A stretch of DNA of 18,167 bases from an uncultured Sulfurovum sp. GTDB lineage: Bacteria > Campylobacterota > Campylobacteria > Campylobacterales > Sulfurovaceae. The notes beneath the pieces were generated by a model that worked only from the letters and a program-made list of their open reading frames with translations, searched no databases and was not told where the DNA came from. Made by a program: the position numbers and the translations under genes. The stretch lies in the NCBI GenBank assembly GCA_947311605.1, contig CAMZLC010000077.1:1-18167 (forward strand). Direction: 5' to 3'. Positions 1 to 8,874 of this stretch are shown piece after piece (the stretch's first letter is position 1; each line of letters opens with the position of its first letter).

Positions 1-1
1 A

Positions 2-457
2 GATGAGACGATCGCTGCCCAGATGCTTCCTCTGGTGGCAGAAGCATTTGCCCCCTACGGTACCCAGCTGAGAGGCTGTGAGCGGGCACGGTCGATCATC
101 GATATCGCTGCTGCTACCCAGGAGGACTGGGACACAGAGTATCTGGATAATATCCTCTCGATCAAAGTAGTCAGCGGGGTAGAGGAGGCTATGGCACATA
201 TCGAAGCGCATGGATCAGGGCACTCTGATGCGATCATTACAGAAAACTATACGACCGCAGAAACCTTTCTCAATGCTGTGGATTCTGCCTGCGTCTATCT
301 CAATACCAGCACACAGTTCACTGACGGTGGGCAGTTTGGCTTCGGGGCTGAGGTAGGTATCTCCACCAACAAGCTGCATGCCAGAGGACCCATGGGGATC
401 AACGAGCTCACCACCTACAAATATAAGATCTATGGTAATGCCCATACTCGCGCCTAA
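2..457 (+). CDS. proA: Gamma-glutamyl phosphate reductase, C-terminal part (5' end outside window)
   Basis: This NADPH-dependent cytosolic enzyme reduces gamma-glutamyl phosphate to glutamate 5-semialdehyde, the second step of proline synthesis from glutamate. The frame is open from base 2 and is cut by the window edge; about 151 residues of a family usually near 415 residues are present. Family hallmarks visible are HGSGHSDAIIT near window residue 72, the VYLNTSTQFTDGG stretch, the GFGAEVGIST segment, and the near-terminal LHARGPMGINELTTYKY block. The reading frame ends in TAA at 455-457. The next gene starts 12 bases later on the same strand, but tamA and proA have no obvious functional link. 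The catalytic Cys region lies upstream of the window. Identity is firm from the C-terminal motifs alone. Confidence 0.95.
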   Translation, partial: DETIAAQMLPLVAEAFAPYGTQLRGCERARSIIDIAAATQEDWDTEYLDNILSIKVVSGVEEAMAHIEAHGSGHSDAIITENYTTAETFLNAVDSACVYLNTSTQFTDGGQFGFGAEVGISTNKLHARGPMGINELTTYKYKIYGNAHTRA

Positions 458-469
458 GAGGACAAGCAG

Positions 470-2248
470 ATGAGAATGGGAGTTATGCTGTGGGTACTGT
501 TTTCGCTCTTTGTCATGGCAGAAAACAATGGTACCTCGGAGACTACGAATGATACCAAAGTGATCAGTATACAAGGCGCAAAAGAGATCCCTGCCTCTGA
601 GTACTTGAACGCACTGGGAGTTCGCCAGAAAAGCTGGTTTCAATTTTGGAAACAAGAGAAGCCAATCATCGCCAAAAAGAGCATCCCGACCGTTGCCGAT
701 ACCCTGCGAGACTTTTTGGACTCAAAAGGCTATTATGATGCCAAGATCCACCTACAAGAGCGTGCAGATCAGCTTAGGGTTACTATTGACGAAGACAAGC
801 CTGTGATGGTCAGAGACCTGCAGATTGATACCGATTTCAATATCCCCCCTGTGGCAGGATTTCAAAAGGGTACCCGCTTTGAAGCTGCCAAATTTGTTCG
901 TATCAAACAGGAGATCAAGGAACTCTTGATGAAGGCAGGCTACTGCAATTATCAGCTGGATACCAAAGCCTATGTCGATCTGGTCAAGCGAACCGTCTCA
1001 CTGAAATATCTACTCAAAAAGGGCGAACTCTGCCACTTTGGTGAAACAAGGATCGTCAGCAAACCAGAAGATATCTCCGAAAAAGTGATCCGCTCCAGGC
1101 TGCGCTATAAAAAGGGAGAGGTCTTCTCTACCGAAAAGATCAACCGCACCTTTTCGGCACTCAATAGTTTGGATGCATTTGGTTCAGGGGCAGTGTCACC
1201 CAAAGAGCAGGAGGGAGAAGCGGAGAACCCTGGGGCAGCACTGCGTACTGTCATCCCAATGGAGATCAACCTCTCTCCCAAGGAGAAGCTGAATCTTTTT
1301 AAGGGAGGTATCGGCTATGATACGGCATTGGGTATGCGCCTCCAGCTCTACTATGAGCGACGAAATTTCATGGGAGAGGCACGCAAACTAACCTCGACAT
1401 TGCACTATTCGGATAAAAGTCAGTACGGAGAAGTGACACTCTTTTCTCCTGCATTGATCGCACTGAATGGAGATTATTTCGACTTCTATTCCGAGTTTGG
1501 CTTTGCCCATAGAACCTATGATGCCTATAATGAAAACAATGGCTATCTGAGAACAAAACTCACCTATGAGAGGGAGGATATCACCGTTGCGCTCGGTCTG
1601 GGTATAGAAAATATAGATATCAAAAAAACAGCAGCTGAACCATCGATCATTGAGGGGAATTTTCTCCTGATGTATCCTTTTGCCAATTTCGTCTATGACG
1701 GCAGAGACTCTAAAATCAACCCCAAGAACGGCTACTACTTCTCGGCCTATACGGAGTATGGCGTGGACTATAAGCCCAGTGCCAGCAGCTATTATAAATT
1801 TCTGCTTGAGGGAAGGCTGATCAAGACCTTTGACAAGCTCACCCTGGCGGCAGTAGGCAAAGTAGGGGTCGTCGAAGAGCTTTCTCATCAAGTACCTGCT
1901 TCCAAGCTTTTCTATGCAGGAGGTGCCTACAGCAACCGCGCTTATGGAGAACATGATATCGGGTACATACTCTCGCCGGTAGCAAGCAGTGTACTGGGAG
2001 GAAAAACCTGGCTAAACTTCTCCGTGGAGGCAGACTATCCCCTTTATGATGCACTCTATGGGGCACTCTTTTTTGACAGTACCATGATCAATAAGAACGC
2101 CTATGATTTCAAAGGAGAAAGCATCAACTCCGCAGGCGTGGGATTGCGCTATCTCACCCCAATTGGCCCGATCAAGCTGGATATTGGCGCCAATATTGAA
2201 GATAGCAGTCAATATGGCATCAGCTTTCAGATAGGACAGTCATTTTGA
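470..2248 (+). CDS. tamA: TamA-like outer-membrane Omp85-family protein
   Basis: A 592-residue BamA/Omp85-superfamily outer-membrane barrel. With TamB it would form the translocation and assembly module, implicated in outer-membrane protein assembly and lipid transport. Residues 1-17 form a signal peptide with a plausible cut after VMA. Residues about 60-260 contain POTRA-like segments, for example around VMVRDLQIDTDF and CHFGETRIVSK. From about residue 265 to the end the sequence has the alternating pattern of a 16-stranded barrel, with NPKNGYYFSAYTEYG and GAGLRY-like (GVGLRYLTPIGPIKLDIG) signatures, and it ends in Phe as outer-membrane proteins do. Start ATG 470 has AAGAGGA seven bases upstream; ATG 476 is an alternative. 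The stop overlaps the tamB start by 4 nt. The immediate partnership with tamB makes TamA more likely than BamA. Confidence 0.88.
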   Translation: MRMGVMLWVLFSLFVMAENNGTSETTNDTKVISIQGAKEIPASEYLNALGVRQKSWFQFWKQEKPIIAKKSIPTVADTLRDFLDSKGYYDAKIHLQERADQLRVTIDEDKPVMVRDLQIDTDFNIPPVAGFQKGTRFEAAKFVRIKQEIKELLMKAGYCNYQLDTKAYVDLVKRTVSLKYLLKKGELCHFGETRIVSKPEDISEKVIRSRLRYKKGEVFSTEKINRTFSALNSLDAFGSGAVSPKEQEGEAENPGAALRTVIPMEINLSPKEKLNLFKGGIGYDTALGMRLQLYYERRNFMGEARKLTSTLHYSDKSQYGEVTLFSPALIALNGDYFDFYSEFGFAHRTYDAYNENNGYLRTKLTYEREDITVALGLGIENIDIKKTAAEPSIIEGNFLLMYPFANFVYDGRDSKINPKNGYYFSAYTEYGVDYKPSASSYYKFLLEGRLIKTFDKLTLAAVGKVGVVEELSHQVPASKLFYAGGAYSNRAYGEHDIGYILSPVASSVLGGKTWLNFSVEADYPLYDALYGALFFDSTMINKNAYDFKGESINSAGVGLRYLTPIGPIKLDIGANIEDSSQYGISFQIGQSF

Positions 2249-5200
2249 GAGCCCTTAGAAGATTTTTTCTCTACCTGATCCTCCTTGCAATCCTGCTGTT
2301 TGGTCTCCTGTATGTAGCTATTAACTCTTCCTATCTCTTTGACAGGGTCGCCCGGCATTTTGCTCCGCAGTATGGGATACATTATGACAAAGTAAGCGGC
2401 AATGCATGGACAGGCATCATGATAGAGGGGCTTTACTATGGAGAGAAGAAGCTGGCGCGCCAGATCGAGATCACACTCAACCCCGCCACACTGCTTGAAA
2501 AAAAGATCACCGCCACTCATTTGACACTGCATGGTGTCAATGAGGAGTATCTGGAAGTGATGATAGCCGATCTCTCCAGTGAGGAGGACAACAGTGGCAG
2601 CAGTTTCCCTTTCTCGATACGCTTGAATGATGTGAAGCTCTCTATGTTGCCTTTTTCTGTCTCTGGGATCCGGTTTGTGCAGGCAGATCTGAGGGTGGAA
2701 TCGATAGATTATGCGGAGGATGATTTTAGCTTCGGTACCTTGAAACTCCTCGCCAAAACATCTCTGGGGCGTGCGGATATGAAAGGGCATTACCAGGACA
2801 GGGATCTGCAGCTGAGTGATCTCACTATTGGAAATCTCGATACCGAAGAGATAGAGCGGCGCTTACGGGATGAGCACAGTAGCCAAGGCGCAGAAGGCAA
2901 TGTGACAGCAGAGGAAAGCCCCAGTATCTTTATTCCAAATAAAATATTTATCAAGCAACTAAAAGTGACAGCATTGCCTCGAAACTATCATGGCATTTCC
3001 CTTTCACTGCTGAATATTGACGGTACAGATGTGGGAGTAGATCTAAAGCGTGAGACGGCCACGGGTGCATTGAAACTTTTTCTGCGTACAGATGTGGCAA
3101 AAGCAGATATCGACCTTCTGGCTTCTGCGGATCACATGCAGTTTCGCAAGATCAGCGTAGATGATATCAACCTGACAAAACTTCTGACGGCTCTCTCTTC
3201 GGAGGACAATAGAAGCCAGTCTATGCAGGAAACAGGCAAAGAGCAGAATAAAACAGCAGATATCCACATACCCTTTGTCCCTGATCAGCTAGGAGTTGAT
3301 ACACTTTCGGCAACTTTTCTTCCCGTAGAGCAGGATGGTATTTCTATCAGTCAGGCACATCTGAAAGTGAAAAAATTCAAGCTTGATCTCTCGCGCATGC
3401 TGGTCAAGGAGGGAGAGGTACTGTTTGACGCAGAGAGTCCGATCGCCTCGCTTCAGCATCAGGGCAGCATCAAAAACAATCAACTCAGCAGCCACATAGA
3501 GATCTTGCCTAAAGAGGCACTTTTCAGTCGCTACGATCTGCCTCTGCGCAGGGAAGCATTCAGAAAAGTGTCCCTGGATGCAGTGACAGATACAGAAGGG
3601 GTGTCCACCAGTATGACATTTGCTGCGCCCAGGTTGCTGGCGGGTGCAAAAGAGGCCTTCAATATCGACCTGAATGCTTCACAACTACATCTATACTACC
3701 CCTTTGCTACAGGGGCACTAACCGGTGACTTGTCATCCCGTATTGGTACGCCCTATACAAAAAATACCCTGCTGCATCTACACTTTGAACAAAAGGATCA
3801 CCTCAGACTCAAGGGAGAGGTACATGCGGCCGAGATCGACGCCATCGATCCTAAAATTTCTTCGTTGCTTAAAAATCTTGCTGTGCATTTTGAGGGGAGT
3901 CTGAACGATCTGGTCGCCATCTTGGAGAGCGAGAAGATCCGAGGAAGAATCACGCTGAATGGACTTACTACAGGAGAAGCCCATCTCGAAACCAAAGAAG
4001 CACTGGTGATAGGCGCACTCTTCAAGCTGCCCAAGGCACTCAAAAATGCCAGGGCAAAGCTCTTGATCGATATGCCTATAGACACTGACAACATCTTCCC
4101 TCTGCATGCCAAGGCAAAGCTTCTTTCCAATATGTTCCATATGGATGCAAATGTGAGTTACGGAAAGATCCTCTCTCTGGAAGCGACAGCCGCAGTCCCT
4201 CCTGAGTCACTGCTCAAGAAACTGGACGAAAATATTCAGTTTTCTGCACTCAGTCCCATGCAGATCCGTGCGACACTCACCGGCGATGACCTGCAGGCAC
4301 AGATTCGTGCAAAAAACCTCAAGCTCATGGCCGACTACAACCTAAAGTCTGGCGCAAGCAGGGGGGATATCAATTTGGCGGGCACCCATGTGAAAATCTC
4401 TTCTGCCTCTACAGAGAAGCTGACATTCAAGATGGGAAGCAATGCGATCCAAACGCTACGCAAGGCAGTCAGTAGCCTCTACAAGATAGACCTTCCAGAG
4501 GTGGAGGGTGTCGTGGCACTACAGGGAGAGATCAGAGATCTCTCATCGCTTACACTCACGCTCCAGTCCAAACAGATCAAGTTGGGAAAAGGCAAAGAGG
4601 CGACCCTGCTTTCTAATCTCTTCCTGAAAGCAAAAGGAGACGCAAAGGGCGTAGTACTGGAACACTATGCTCTGGAGACCCAGGGATTCAAGCTCTATGC
4701 CACCAAGCCTTCGAAAGTCCTGCTTGAAGGAGAGGAGATACGCCTCTCATCTTTTTGGCTCAATGATAGGCTCAAGGCTGGGGGAAGCTATAGCCTCAAG
4801 CAGAAAAAAGGAAAGATTACCGCTCAGGCTACGGCACTGGAGATCAGCCATGAAATGGCTGATCTTATCGCGGCATTGGGAATAGATACCCAAATCAACG
4901 GCGAAAAAATCTCTGTCAGTGGCAAGGTGCACCTCAAGGGAGGCAACATCAAATATGATCTCAATTCCAAAAGCTTTGCCGCAGACAGTGATATTATCAT
5001 CTTGCAAAGACAACGCAAAAAAAATAACACTTTTCAAAAAAACATAGCCATCACGCTTACAGTGGACAGCAGCAAGCCGTTGCTGTATCAAAAAGATGCT
5101 ATCGATATCTCGCTGTTGCCAGATCTTACGATCAAGAAGCGATATGGTGACGCTATCCGTGTACATGGGAAGATTTCACTGCTCCCTGGAGGTTCCTATC

Positions 5201-5703
5201 GCTTCGAGGGGAAGAAGTTTGTACTCCAAAAAAGCAGTATTGTTTTCAGAGGCAAGCCCACGGCACCAATCCTCAACCTCAACATCATTTATCGGCATGG
5301 AGGTACGACCATACGGGTAAAAGTTTCCGGTACTGCCTCAGAGCCTTCCCTGCATTTCTCCAGTGATCCACATATGAGCAGAGAGGAGATACTCTCATTT
5401 ATTATGTTTGACACTGAAAGTGGTGGCAGAGAAAACAAGGCGGGAGATGTGACCAATCTGGTGGCAGGCAGCCTTGTTAAATCGCTTTTTGCCAATATGG
5501 GACTCAAATTGGATCATCTGGTATTGACCGGTGCAGGGTTTGAAGTAGGCAAAAAACTGAGTGACAGAATTACCGTTATCTATGACAAACAGAAAGAGTC
5601 TACGGTGAAACTTCGGATTCAAAATACCAAACATATCGAAACGGATATCTCTTTTGGTGCAAGCTCCAGATCCGTAGATATTTTTTATAAAAAAGAGTTT
5701 TGA
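2245..5703 (+). CDS. tamB: TamB-like translocation/assembly module protein (DUF490)
   Basis: This 1152-residue protein is the inner-membrane-anchored partner of TamA. Family knowledge places it as a long beta-rich, groove-like periplasmic protein linking the two membranes, related to AsmA-like lipid-transfer proteins. An uncleaved signal anchor is seen at residues about 6-27. A long repetitive beta-strand region follows, and the conserved TamB/DUF490 C-terminal domain covers roughly residues 870-1152, including VHGKISLLPGGSYRF, GKPTAPILNLNI and HMSREEILSFIMFD. The start is taken as TTG 2245 because the hydrophobic anchor follows at once and no ATG precedes it; TTGA overlaps the tamA stop, which implies translational coupling. 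The length is close to other TamB proteins. The reading frame ends TGA 5701-5703. No frameshift or internal break was seen. Confidence 0.9.
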   Translation: MRALRRFFLYLILLAILLFGLLYVAINSSYLFDRVARHFAPQYGIHYDKVSGNAWTGIMIEGLYYGEKKLARQIEITLNPATLLEKKITATHLTLHGVNEEYLEVMIADLSSEEDNSGSSFPFSIRLNDVKLSMLPFSVSGIRFVQADLRVESIDYAEDDFSFGTLKLLAKTSLGRADMKGHYQDRDLQLSDLTIGNLDTEEIERRLRDEHSSQGAEGNVTAEESPSIFIPNKIFIKQLKVTALPRNYHGISLSLLNIDGTDVGVDLKRETATGALKLFLRTDVAKADIDLLASADHMQFRKISVDDINLTKLLTALSSEDNRSQSMQETGKEQNKTADIHIPFVPDQLGVDTLSATFLPVEQDGISISQAHLKVKKFKLDLSRMLVKEGEVLFDAESPIASLQHQGSIKNNQLSSHIEILPKEALFSRYDLPLRREAFRKVSLDAVTDTEGVSTSMTFAAPRLLAGAKEAFNIDLNASQLHLYYPFATGALTGDLSSRIGTPYTKNTLLHLHFEQKDHLRLKGEVHAAEIDAIDPKISSLLKNLAVHFEGSLNDLVAILESEKIRGRITLNGLTTGEAHLETKEALVIGALFKLPKALKNARAKLLIDMPIDTDNIFPLHAKAKLLSNMFHMDANVSYGKILSLEATAAVPPESLLKKLDENIQFSALSPMQIRATLTGDDLQAQIRAKNLKLMADYNLKSGASRGDINLAGTHVKISSASTEKLTFKMGSNAIQTLRKAVSSLYKIDLPEVEGVVALQGEIRDLSSLTLTLQSKQIKLGKGKEATLLSNLFLKAKGDAKGVVLEHYALETQGFKLYATKPSKVLLEGEEIRLSSFWLNDRLKAGGSYSLKQKKGKITAQATALEISHEMADLIAALGIDTQINGEKISVSGKVHLKGGNIKYDLNSKSFAADSDIIILQRQRKKNNTFQKNIAITLTVDSSKPLLYQKDAIDISLLPDLTIKKRYGDAIRVHGKISLLPGGSYRFEGKKFVLQKSSIVFRGKPTAPILNLNIIYRHGGTTIRVKVSGTASEPSLHFSSDPHMSREEILSFIMFDTESGGRENKAGDVTNLVAGSLVKSLFANMGLKLDHLVLTGAGFEVGKKLSDRITVIYDKQKESTVKLRIQNTKHIETDISFGASSRSVDIFYKKEF

Positions 5704-5706
5704 TTA

Positions 5707-5767
5707 CCCCATAACAACAAAGGAAAAAGAGATACTTCTCTCCACTATCAATACGCTTTTGTTGGGG
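5707..5767. terminator. Possible bidirectional terminator or structured spacer between tamB and CBS gene
   Basis: The 78-base gap between two convergent genes holds nested inverted repeats. An outer pair is CCCC plus AACAAAG (5707-5722, with a bulge) against CTTTTGTTGGGG (5756-5767). An inner hairpin is AGAGA-TACT-TCTCT at 5728-5741. The outer stem is imperfect and encloses a long loop, and there is no clean GC stem followed by a T run in either direction. It may still end both transcripts, but this is weak. Confidence 0.25.
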
Positions 5768-5781
5768 ATCGGAGATGATTA

Positions 5782-6180
5782 CTAATTCTGCTCGATATCC
5801 TCCATAAGCACAGTAATAATATCTGACATGGTCAAGATACCGCAGACTTCATTGTCATCTATGACGAGCAGTCGCTTGATACTGTTGGTAACCATCATCC
5901 TGGCTGCATATTTTACATTTAGCTTGGCAGAGACGGAGACGGCTGGTGTCGCAGCAATATCATAGGCATTGAGAAGATCGATATCTCCATCTTCAGCCAC
6001 GATACTCTGTAGGATATTTTTGAAAGTTACCAGCCCGTAGGCACCATCAGGTTTTGTCTTATCCATGATAATAGAGCGGACATTGTGGCTTTTCATGAGC
6101 TGTAATACCTCTCGTATGGTAGTCATAGGTGAAACCCTGATCAGTTTTTCTTTGGCGGTCATGAGATCATTTACTAGCAT
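5782..6180 (-). CDS. Stand-alone CBS-domain-pair protein
   Basis: A 132-residue soluble protein consisting almost only of two CBS motifs (a Bateman module), at residues about 5-60 and 72-128. The typical boundaries are visible: VNDLMTAKEKLIRVSPMTTI, GLVTFKNIL, then TPAVSVSAKLNVKYAARMM and GILTMSDIITVL. Such modules usually bind adenosine nucleotides and regulate a partner. No enzyme or transporter domain is attached. The start ATG at 6180 has a strong AGGAG about six bases upstream, which lies next to the stop codon of a decayed PII-like reading frame nine bases away. The two therefore once formed an operon. The partner it regulates cannot be told from sequence; the nearby Mg2+ transport genes are on the opposite strand. 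Confidence 0.85.
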   Translation of the reverse strand: MLVNDLMTAKEKLIRVSPMTTIREVLQLMKSHNVRSIIMDKTKPDGAYGLVTFKNILQSIVAEDGDIDLLNAYDIAATPAVSVSAKLNVKYAARMMVTNSIKRLLVIDDNEVCGILTMSDIITVLMEDIEQN

Positions 6181-6189
6181 TTTCTTCTC

Positions 6190-6393
6190 CTATAGGGTGA
6201 TTTTGATGTTGCTCTCAAAGTTGTGCAGTTCCTCTGTATCCAGTCCAGCCACATGGCTCAGCGGCACAGTGAAGGCAAAACCTGCATTTTCGTGATTGTC
6301 CAGATCAAAACTTCTGCGCAGTGCCTTCATGACCTGCATGGAGAGTCTTCTGGGATGATTATGCCTTATTATGCTTATCTCAAGTTGAATATT
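6190..6393 (-). pseudogene. C-terminal remnant of a PII-like protein (or a very small CDS)
   Basis: An open - strand frame of 67 codons ends TAG at 6190-6192, nine bases before the CBS gene. From ATG 6339 it encodes 49 residues. The stretch VMKALRRSFDLDNHENAGFA followed by FTVPLSHVAGL resembles the C-terminal part of PII-like (GlnB-superfamily) proteins, where a helix and then a G-rich beta strand and a V/IxGL ending are usual. The family is about 100 residues, so roughly the first 45 are missing; an in-frame TGA at 6394-6396 blocks extension and the mgtE promoter lies beyond. PII-like and CBS genes being neighbours would fit a regulatory pair. The identification rests on recalled family pattern, without an alignment. 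It could instead be an intact short protein of unknown role, starting at 6339 or 6330. Confidence 0.45.
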
Positions 6394-6407
6394 TCAGAGT
6401 ATCAAAG

Positions 6408-6435
6408 CTGACCTCAAACGCTAACCAAGTATAAT
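6408..6435 (+). promoter_or_regulatory. Sigma-70-type promoter of mgtE, with a symmetric -10
   Basis: A perfect TATAAT at 6430-6435 is preceded, with a 16-base spacer, by CTGACC at 6408-6413 (4 of 6 matches to TTGACA). The predicted start of transcription is near 6442, giving a leader of about 26 bases before the mgtE ATG at 6468, with AAAGGGG as ribosome binding site. On the opposite strand the same bases read TATACT (6433 to 6428), so the -10 could also serve the divergent PII remnant/CBS gene, although no good -35 is seen in that direction. Confidence 0.6.
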
Positions 6436-6467
6436 GCCGAAAAACAAGCCAAAAGAAAGGGGCTCCA

Positions 6468-7796
6468 ATGAACGAGTTAGAGAGATATCTCCATTCGCAT
6501 GATACGGAGGAGCTCCATCCTTCGGAGATCGCCAATCTGCTCAAGGATATGGATGAGCAGAGTTTCAATGCGGCGATCCAGACGATTCCCAATGAGCTGA
6601 TCGCCGATGTGGCACTGGAGCTGCCGGATCGTTATTTTGGGGATATTGTCGAGCAGTATACACCCAAGGAGATCGCCCAGTCTCTCTCTGACCTGGAATC
6701 CGATGACCAGACAGATTTTATCCAGGACCTGGAAGAGCATGATGAAGCGGTGGCCAAAGAGGTGTTTGCCCATTTGGACGAGGAGGATCAGGCAGATATC
6801 CTGCACCTGAAGCAGTACGATGAGGATGAGGCAGGTGCCTATATGCAGAAGGAGGTCTATGCCGCCTCTCTAGAGCATACTGTCAATGAAGTGATCCGTG
6901 ATTTTGCCAAGCTTCGCCGAGAGGGTGAACTGGAGAATGTACAGTATATCTTTATCACGGACGGACAGGGCGTGCTGCATTATGGTGTGAGTCTTGACAA
7001 TCTGCTGACTTTCGACTTTGACAAAAGCCTCAAGGACAATATAGAAGGGTCGCCAGAGAGTTATCTGGTGATCCGTGCCGAGGACCATGAGGAGATCGAT
7101 GAGATCGTCAAAAAGTTTCAGGAGTATGACCTGACAGCCCTGCCGATAGTAGATCACAAAGGGGTGCTGATAGGCCGTATCACCTCAGACGATATCTATG
7201 ACATCATCAATGAGCAGGCCACGGATCAAATGTATCATCTGGCTGGTGTGGATGATGATGCAGAGGAGGACGATGATCTTCTCAGGGCAGGGAAGGCGCG
7301 TGCTGTTTGGCTGGGGATCAATCTGGTGACGGCGATTCTGGCTTCTGCGGTGATCGGCCTTTTTTCCGATACGCTGCAGAGCATTGTGGCACTGGCAATC
7401 CTGATGCCTATCGTCGCCTCTATGGGTGGCAATGCAGGCACACAGAGCCTCACGGTGGTTGTTCGACAGTTGGCACTGGGGGATATCGCCAAGAACGATG
7501 CCTGGCGCACGATCAAAAAGGAGGTGATTCTCTCTCTTGCCAATGGGTTGATCTTTGCCGTAGTGATCGGTGTGATCGCGGCAATGTGGTTTGACAAAGG
7601 TATGCTGGGTATCGTGATAGCACTTTCCATGGTGATCAATCTGCTGAGCGCAGGCTTTTTTGGCTCCCTGGTACCACTGCTGCTCAAACGGCTTGAGATC
7701 GATCCTGCTATCGGCAGTACTGTGATCCTCACAACAGTTACAGATATTGTGGGATTTTTCAGTTTTCTGGGTCTGGCGACCCTTATATTACTCTAA
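6468..7796 (+). CDS. mgtE: MgtE-family magnesium transporter
   Basis: A 442-residue Mg2+-selective channel of the inner membrane. Residues about 15-125 form the acidic helical N domain. Residues about 128-250 form a CBS pair, ending near TSDDIYDIINEQ, followed by the plug helix. Residues about 275-442 carry five membrane segments. The diagnostic SMGGNAGTQSLTVVVRQLA motif starts near residue 315, and TTVTDIVGFFSFLGLA near residue 421 contains the Asp that lines the ion pore in characterised MgtE. In the family, Mg2+ binding between the N and CBS domains closes the channel, so uptake is self-regulated. It is the first gene of an operon; the stop TAA is part of the TAAGGAG Shine-Dalgarno of the next gene. 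No abnormality was seen. Confidence 0.95.
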   Translation: MNELERYLHSHDTEELHPSEIANLLKDMDEQSFNAAIQTIPNELIADVALELPDRYFGDIVEQYTPKEIAQSLSDLESDDQTDFIQDLEEHDEAVAKEVFAHLDEEDQADILHLKQYDEDEAGAYMQKEVYAASLEHTVNEVIRDFAKLRREGELENVQYIFITDGQGVLHYGVSLDNLLTFDFDKSLKDNIEGSPESYLVIRAEDHEEIDEIVKKFQEYDLTALPIVDHKGVLIGRITSDDIYDIINEQATDQMYHLAGVDDDAEEDDDLLRAGKARAVWLGINLVTAILASAVIGLFSDTLQSIVALAILMPIVASMGGNAGTQSLTVVVRQLALGDIAKNDAWRTIKKEVILSLANGLIFAVVIGVIAAMWFDKGMLGIVIALSMVINLLSAGFFGSLVPLLLKRLEIDPAIGSTVILTTVTDIVGFFSFLGLATLILL

Positions 7797-7811
7797 GGAG
7801 CGTGTGACTTT

Positions 7812-8864
7812 ATGGACTTATTGGTTCTTTATTTTTTATTGGCTGTGGTGGTCTCTTTTGTCTGTTCGGTACTGGAGTCTGTACTGCTTTCGGTCAATAT
7901 GCCCTATATATCTGTATTGGAAAAAGAGAAGCCTGCCGCAGCAGCGATCCTCGAAAGTCACAAGCGCAATATCAGTAAATCGATTGCTTCGATCCTGATT
8001 CTCAACACCATCGCCAACACCGTAGGTGCTGCTGCTGTGGGTGCGCAGGCGGAACATCTGTTTGGCAATGGTGCGCTCTTTTGGGTCTCGGCGATCCTCA
8101 CCTTTGCGATCCTCTTCATTGGGGAGATCATTCCCAAAACCATCGGTGCCACCTACTGGAAGCAGCTGGCACCGTTGGCAGGCTATCTGATCCGTTTTTT
8201 TATCTGGATCACCTATCCGGTGATTATGATGACACTCTTCATTACGCATCGGATCAACAAAGGGGAAAACACCTTTTCTCTCACCAGGGAGGAGCTTTTG
8301 GAGAGTGCACTGCAGAGCGAAGACGAAGGTGTACTGGACGAACAGGAGTCCGACATGATCGAAAATGTGCTCAAGCTTGATACCATCAAGATCAGGGAGA
8401 TACTCACCCCGCGTACGGTCGTGTTTGCCCTGGACGGAGGACGCTCGATACAGGATATTGTGGAGAGTGAGCCAGCGATCTTCAAGTTCTCCAGGGTACC
8501 AGTTTATGAGGGGAATATAGAGACGATTACGGGCATTGTCCTGACCAAAAAGATCTTCAAGCAGGCACTCACGGATGACAGCGTGACCCTAAGCAGCATG
8601 CAGAACGATATCTACAAGATCAATGAGAATATTCCTGTCTCTATGGCGCTGGACCTTTTTATCAAGAAAAAAGAGCATATGTTTCTGGTGCTTGACAGCT
8701 ATGATCAGACAGAAGGGATCGTGACGCTGGAGGATTGTGTCGAGACGATCCTGGGTATGGAGATCGTAGACGAGAGTGACAGCCATGCTGACATGAGAGA
8801 GGTAGCCAAACACAAGATGAAGATGAATCGGCTCAAAGAGAGCAAAAACAACCAAGGCAGCTGA
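7812..8864 (+). CDS. CNNM/DUF21 transmembrane protein with CBS pair (HlyC/CorC-like, without CorC C-terminal domain)
   Basis: A 350-residue inner-membrane protein of the CNNM/CorB family, whose members are linked to Mg2+ (or Na+/Mg2+) efflux. The DUF21 transmembrane domain covers residues about 1-150, with NTIANTVGAAAVG near residue 65 and the FIGEIIPKTIGA motif near residue 97. A CBS pair covers about 185-315, with the usual REILTPRTVVFAL entry and a GIVTLEDCVETILGMEIVDE ending. The CorC_HlyC domain often found at the C terminus is absent; the tail is short, basic and polar. The gene follows mgtE by 15 bases with TAAGGAG at 7794-7800, eleven bases before the ATG. An operon pairing an uptake channel with a likely export-type protein suggests Mg2+ homeostasis. 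The substrate is inferred. Confidence 0.87.
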   Translation: MDLLVLYFLLAVVVSFVCSVLESVLLSVNMPYISVLEKEKPAAAAILESHKRNISKSIASILILNTIANTVGAAAVGAQAEHLFGNGALFWVSAILTFAILFIGEIIPKTIGATYWKQLAPLAGYLIRFFIWITYPVIMMTLFITHRINKGENTFSLTREELLESALQSEDEGVLDEQESDMIENVLKLDTIKIREILTPRTVVFALDGGRSIQDIVESEPAIFKFSRVPVYEGNIETITGIVLTKKIFKQALTDDSVTLSSMQNDIYKINENIPVSMALDLFIKKKEHMFLVLDSYDQTEGIVTLEDCVETILGMEIVDESDSHADMREVAKHKMKMNRLKESKNNQGS

Positions 8865-8874
8865 GCATCTCATC

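Noticed and set aside
1388..1954. Open frame of 188 codons on the - strand opposite tamA.
   Set aside because: The + strand encodes an uninterrupted Omp85 barrel here, and the antisense frame has no ribosome binding site or recognisable domain.
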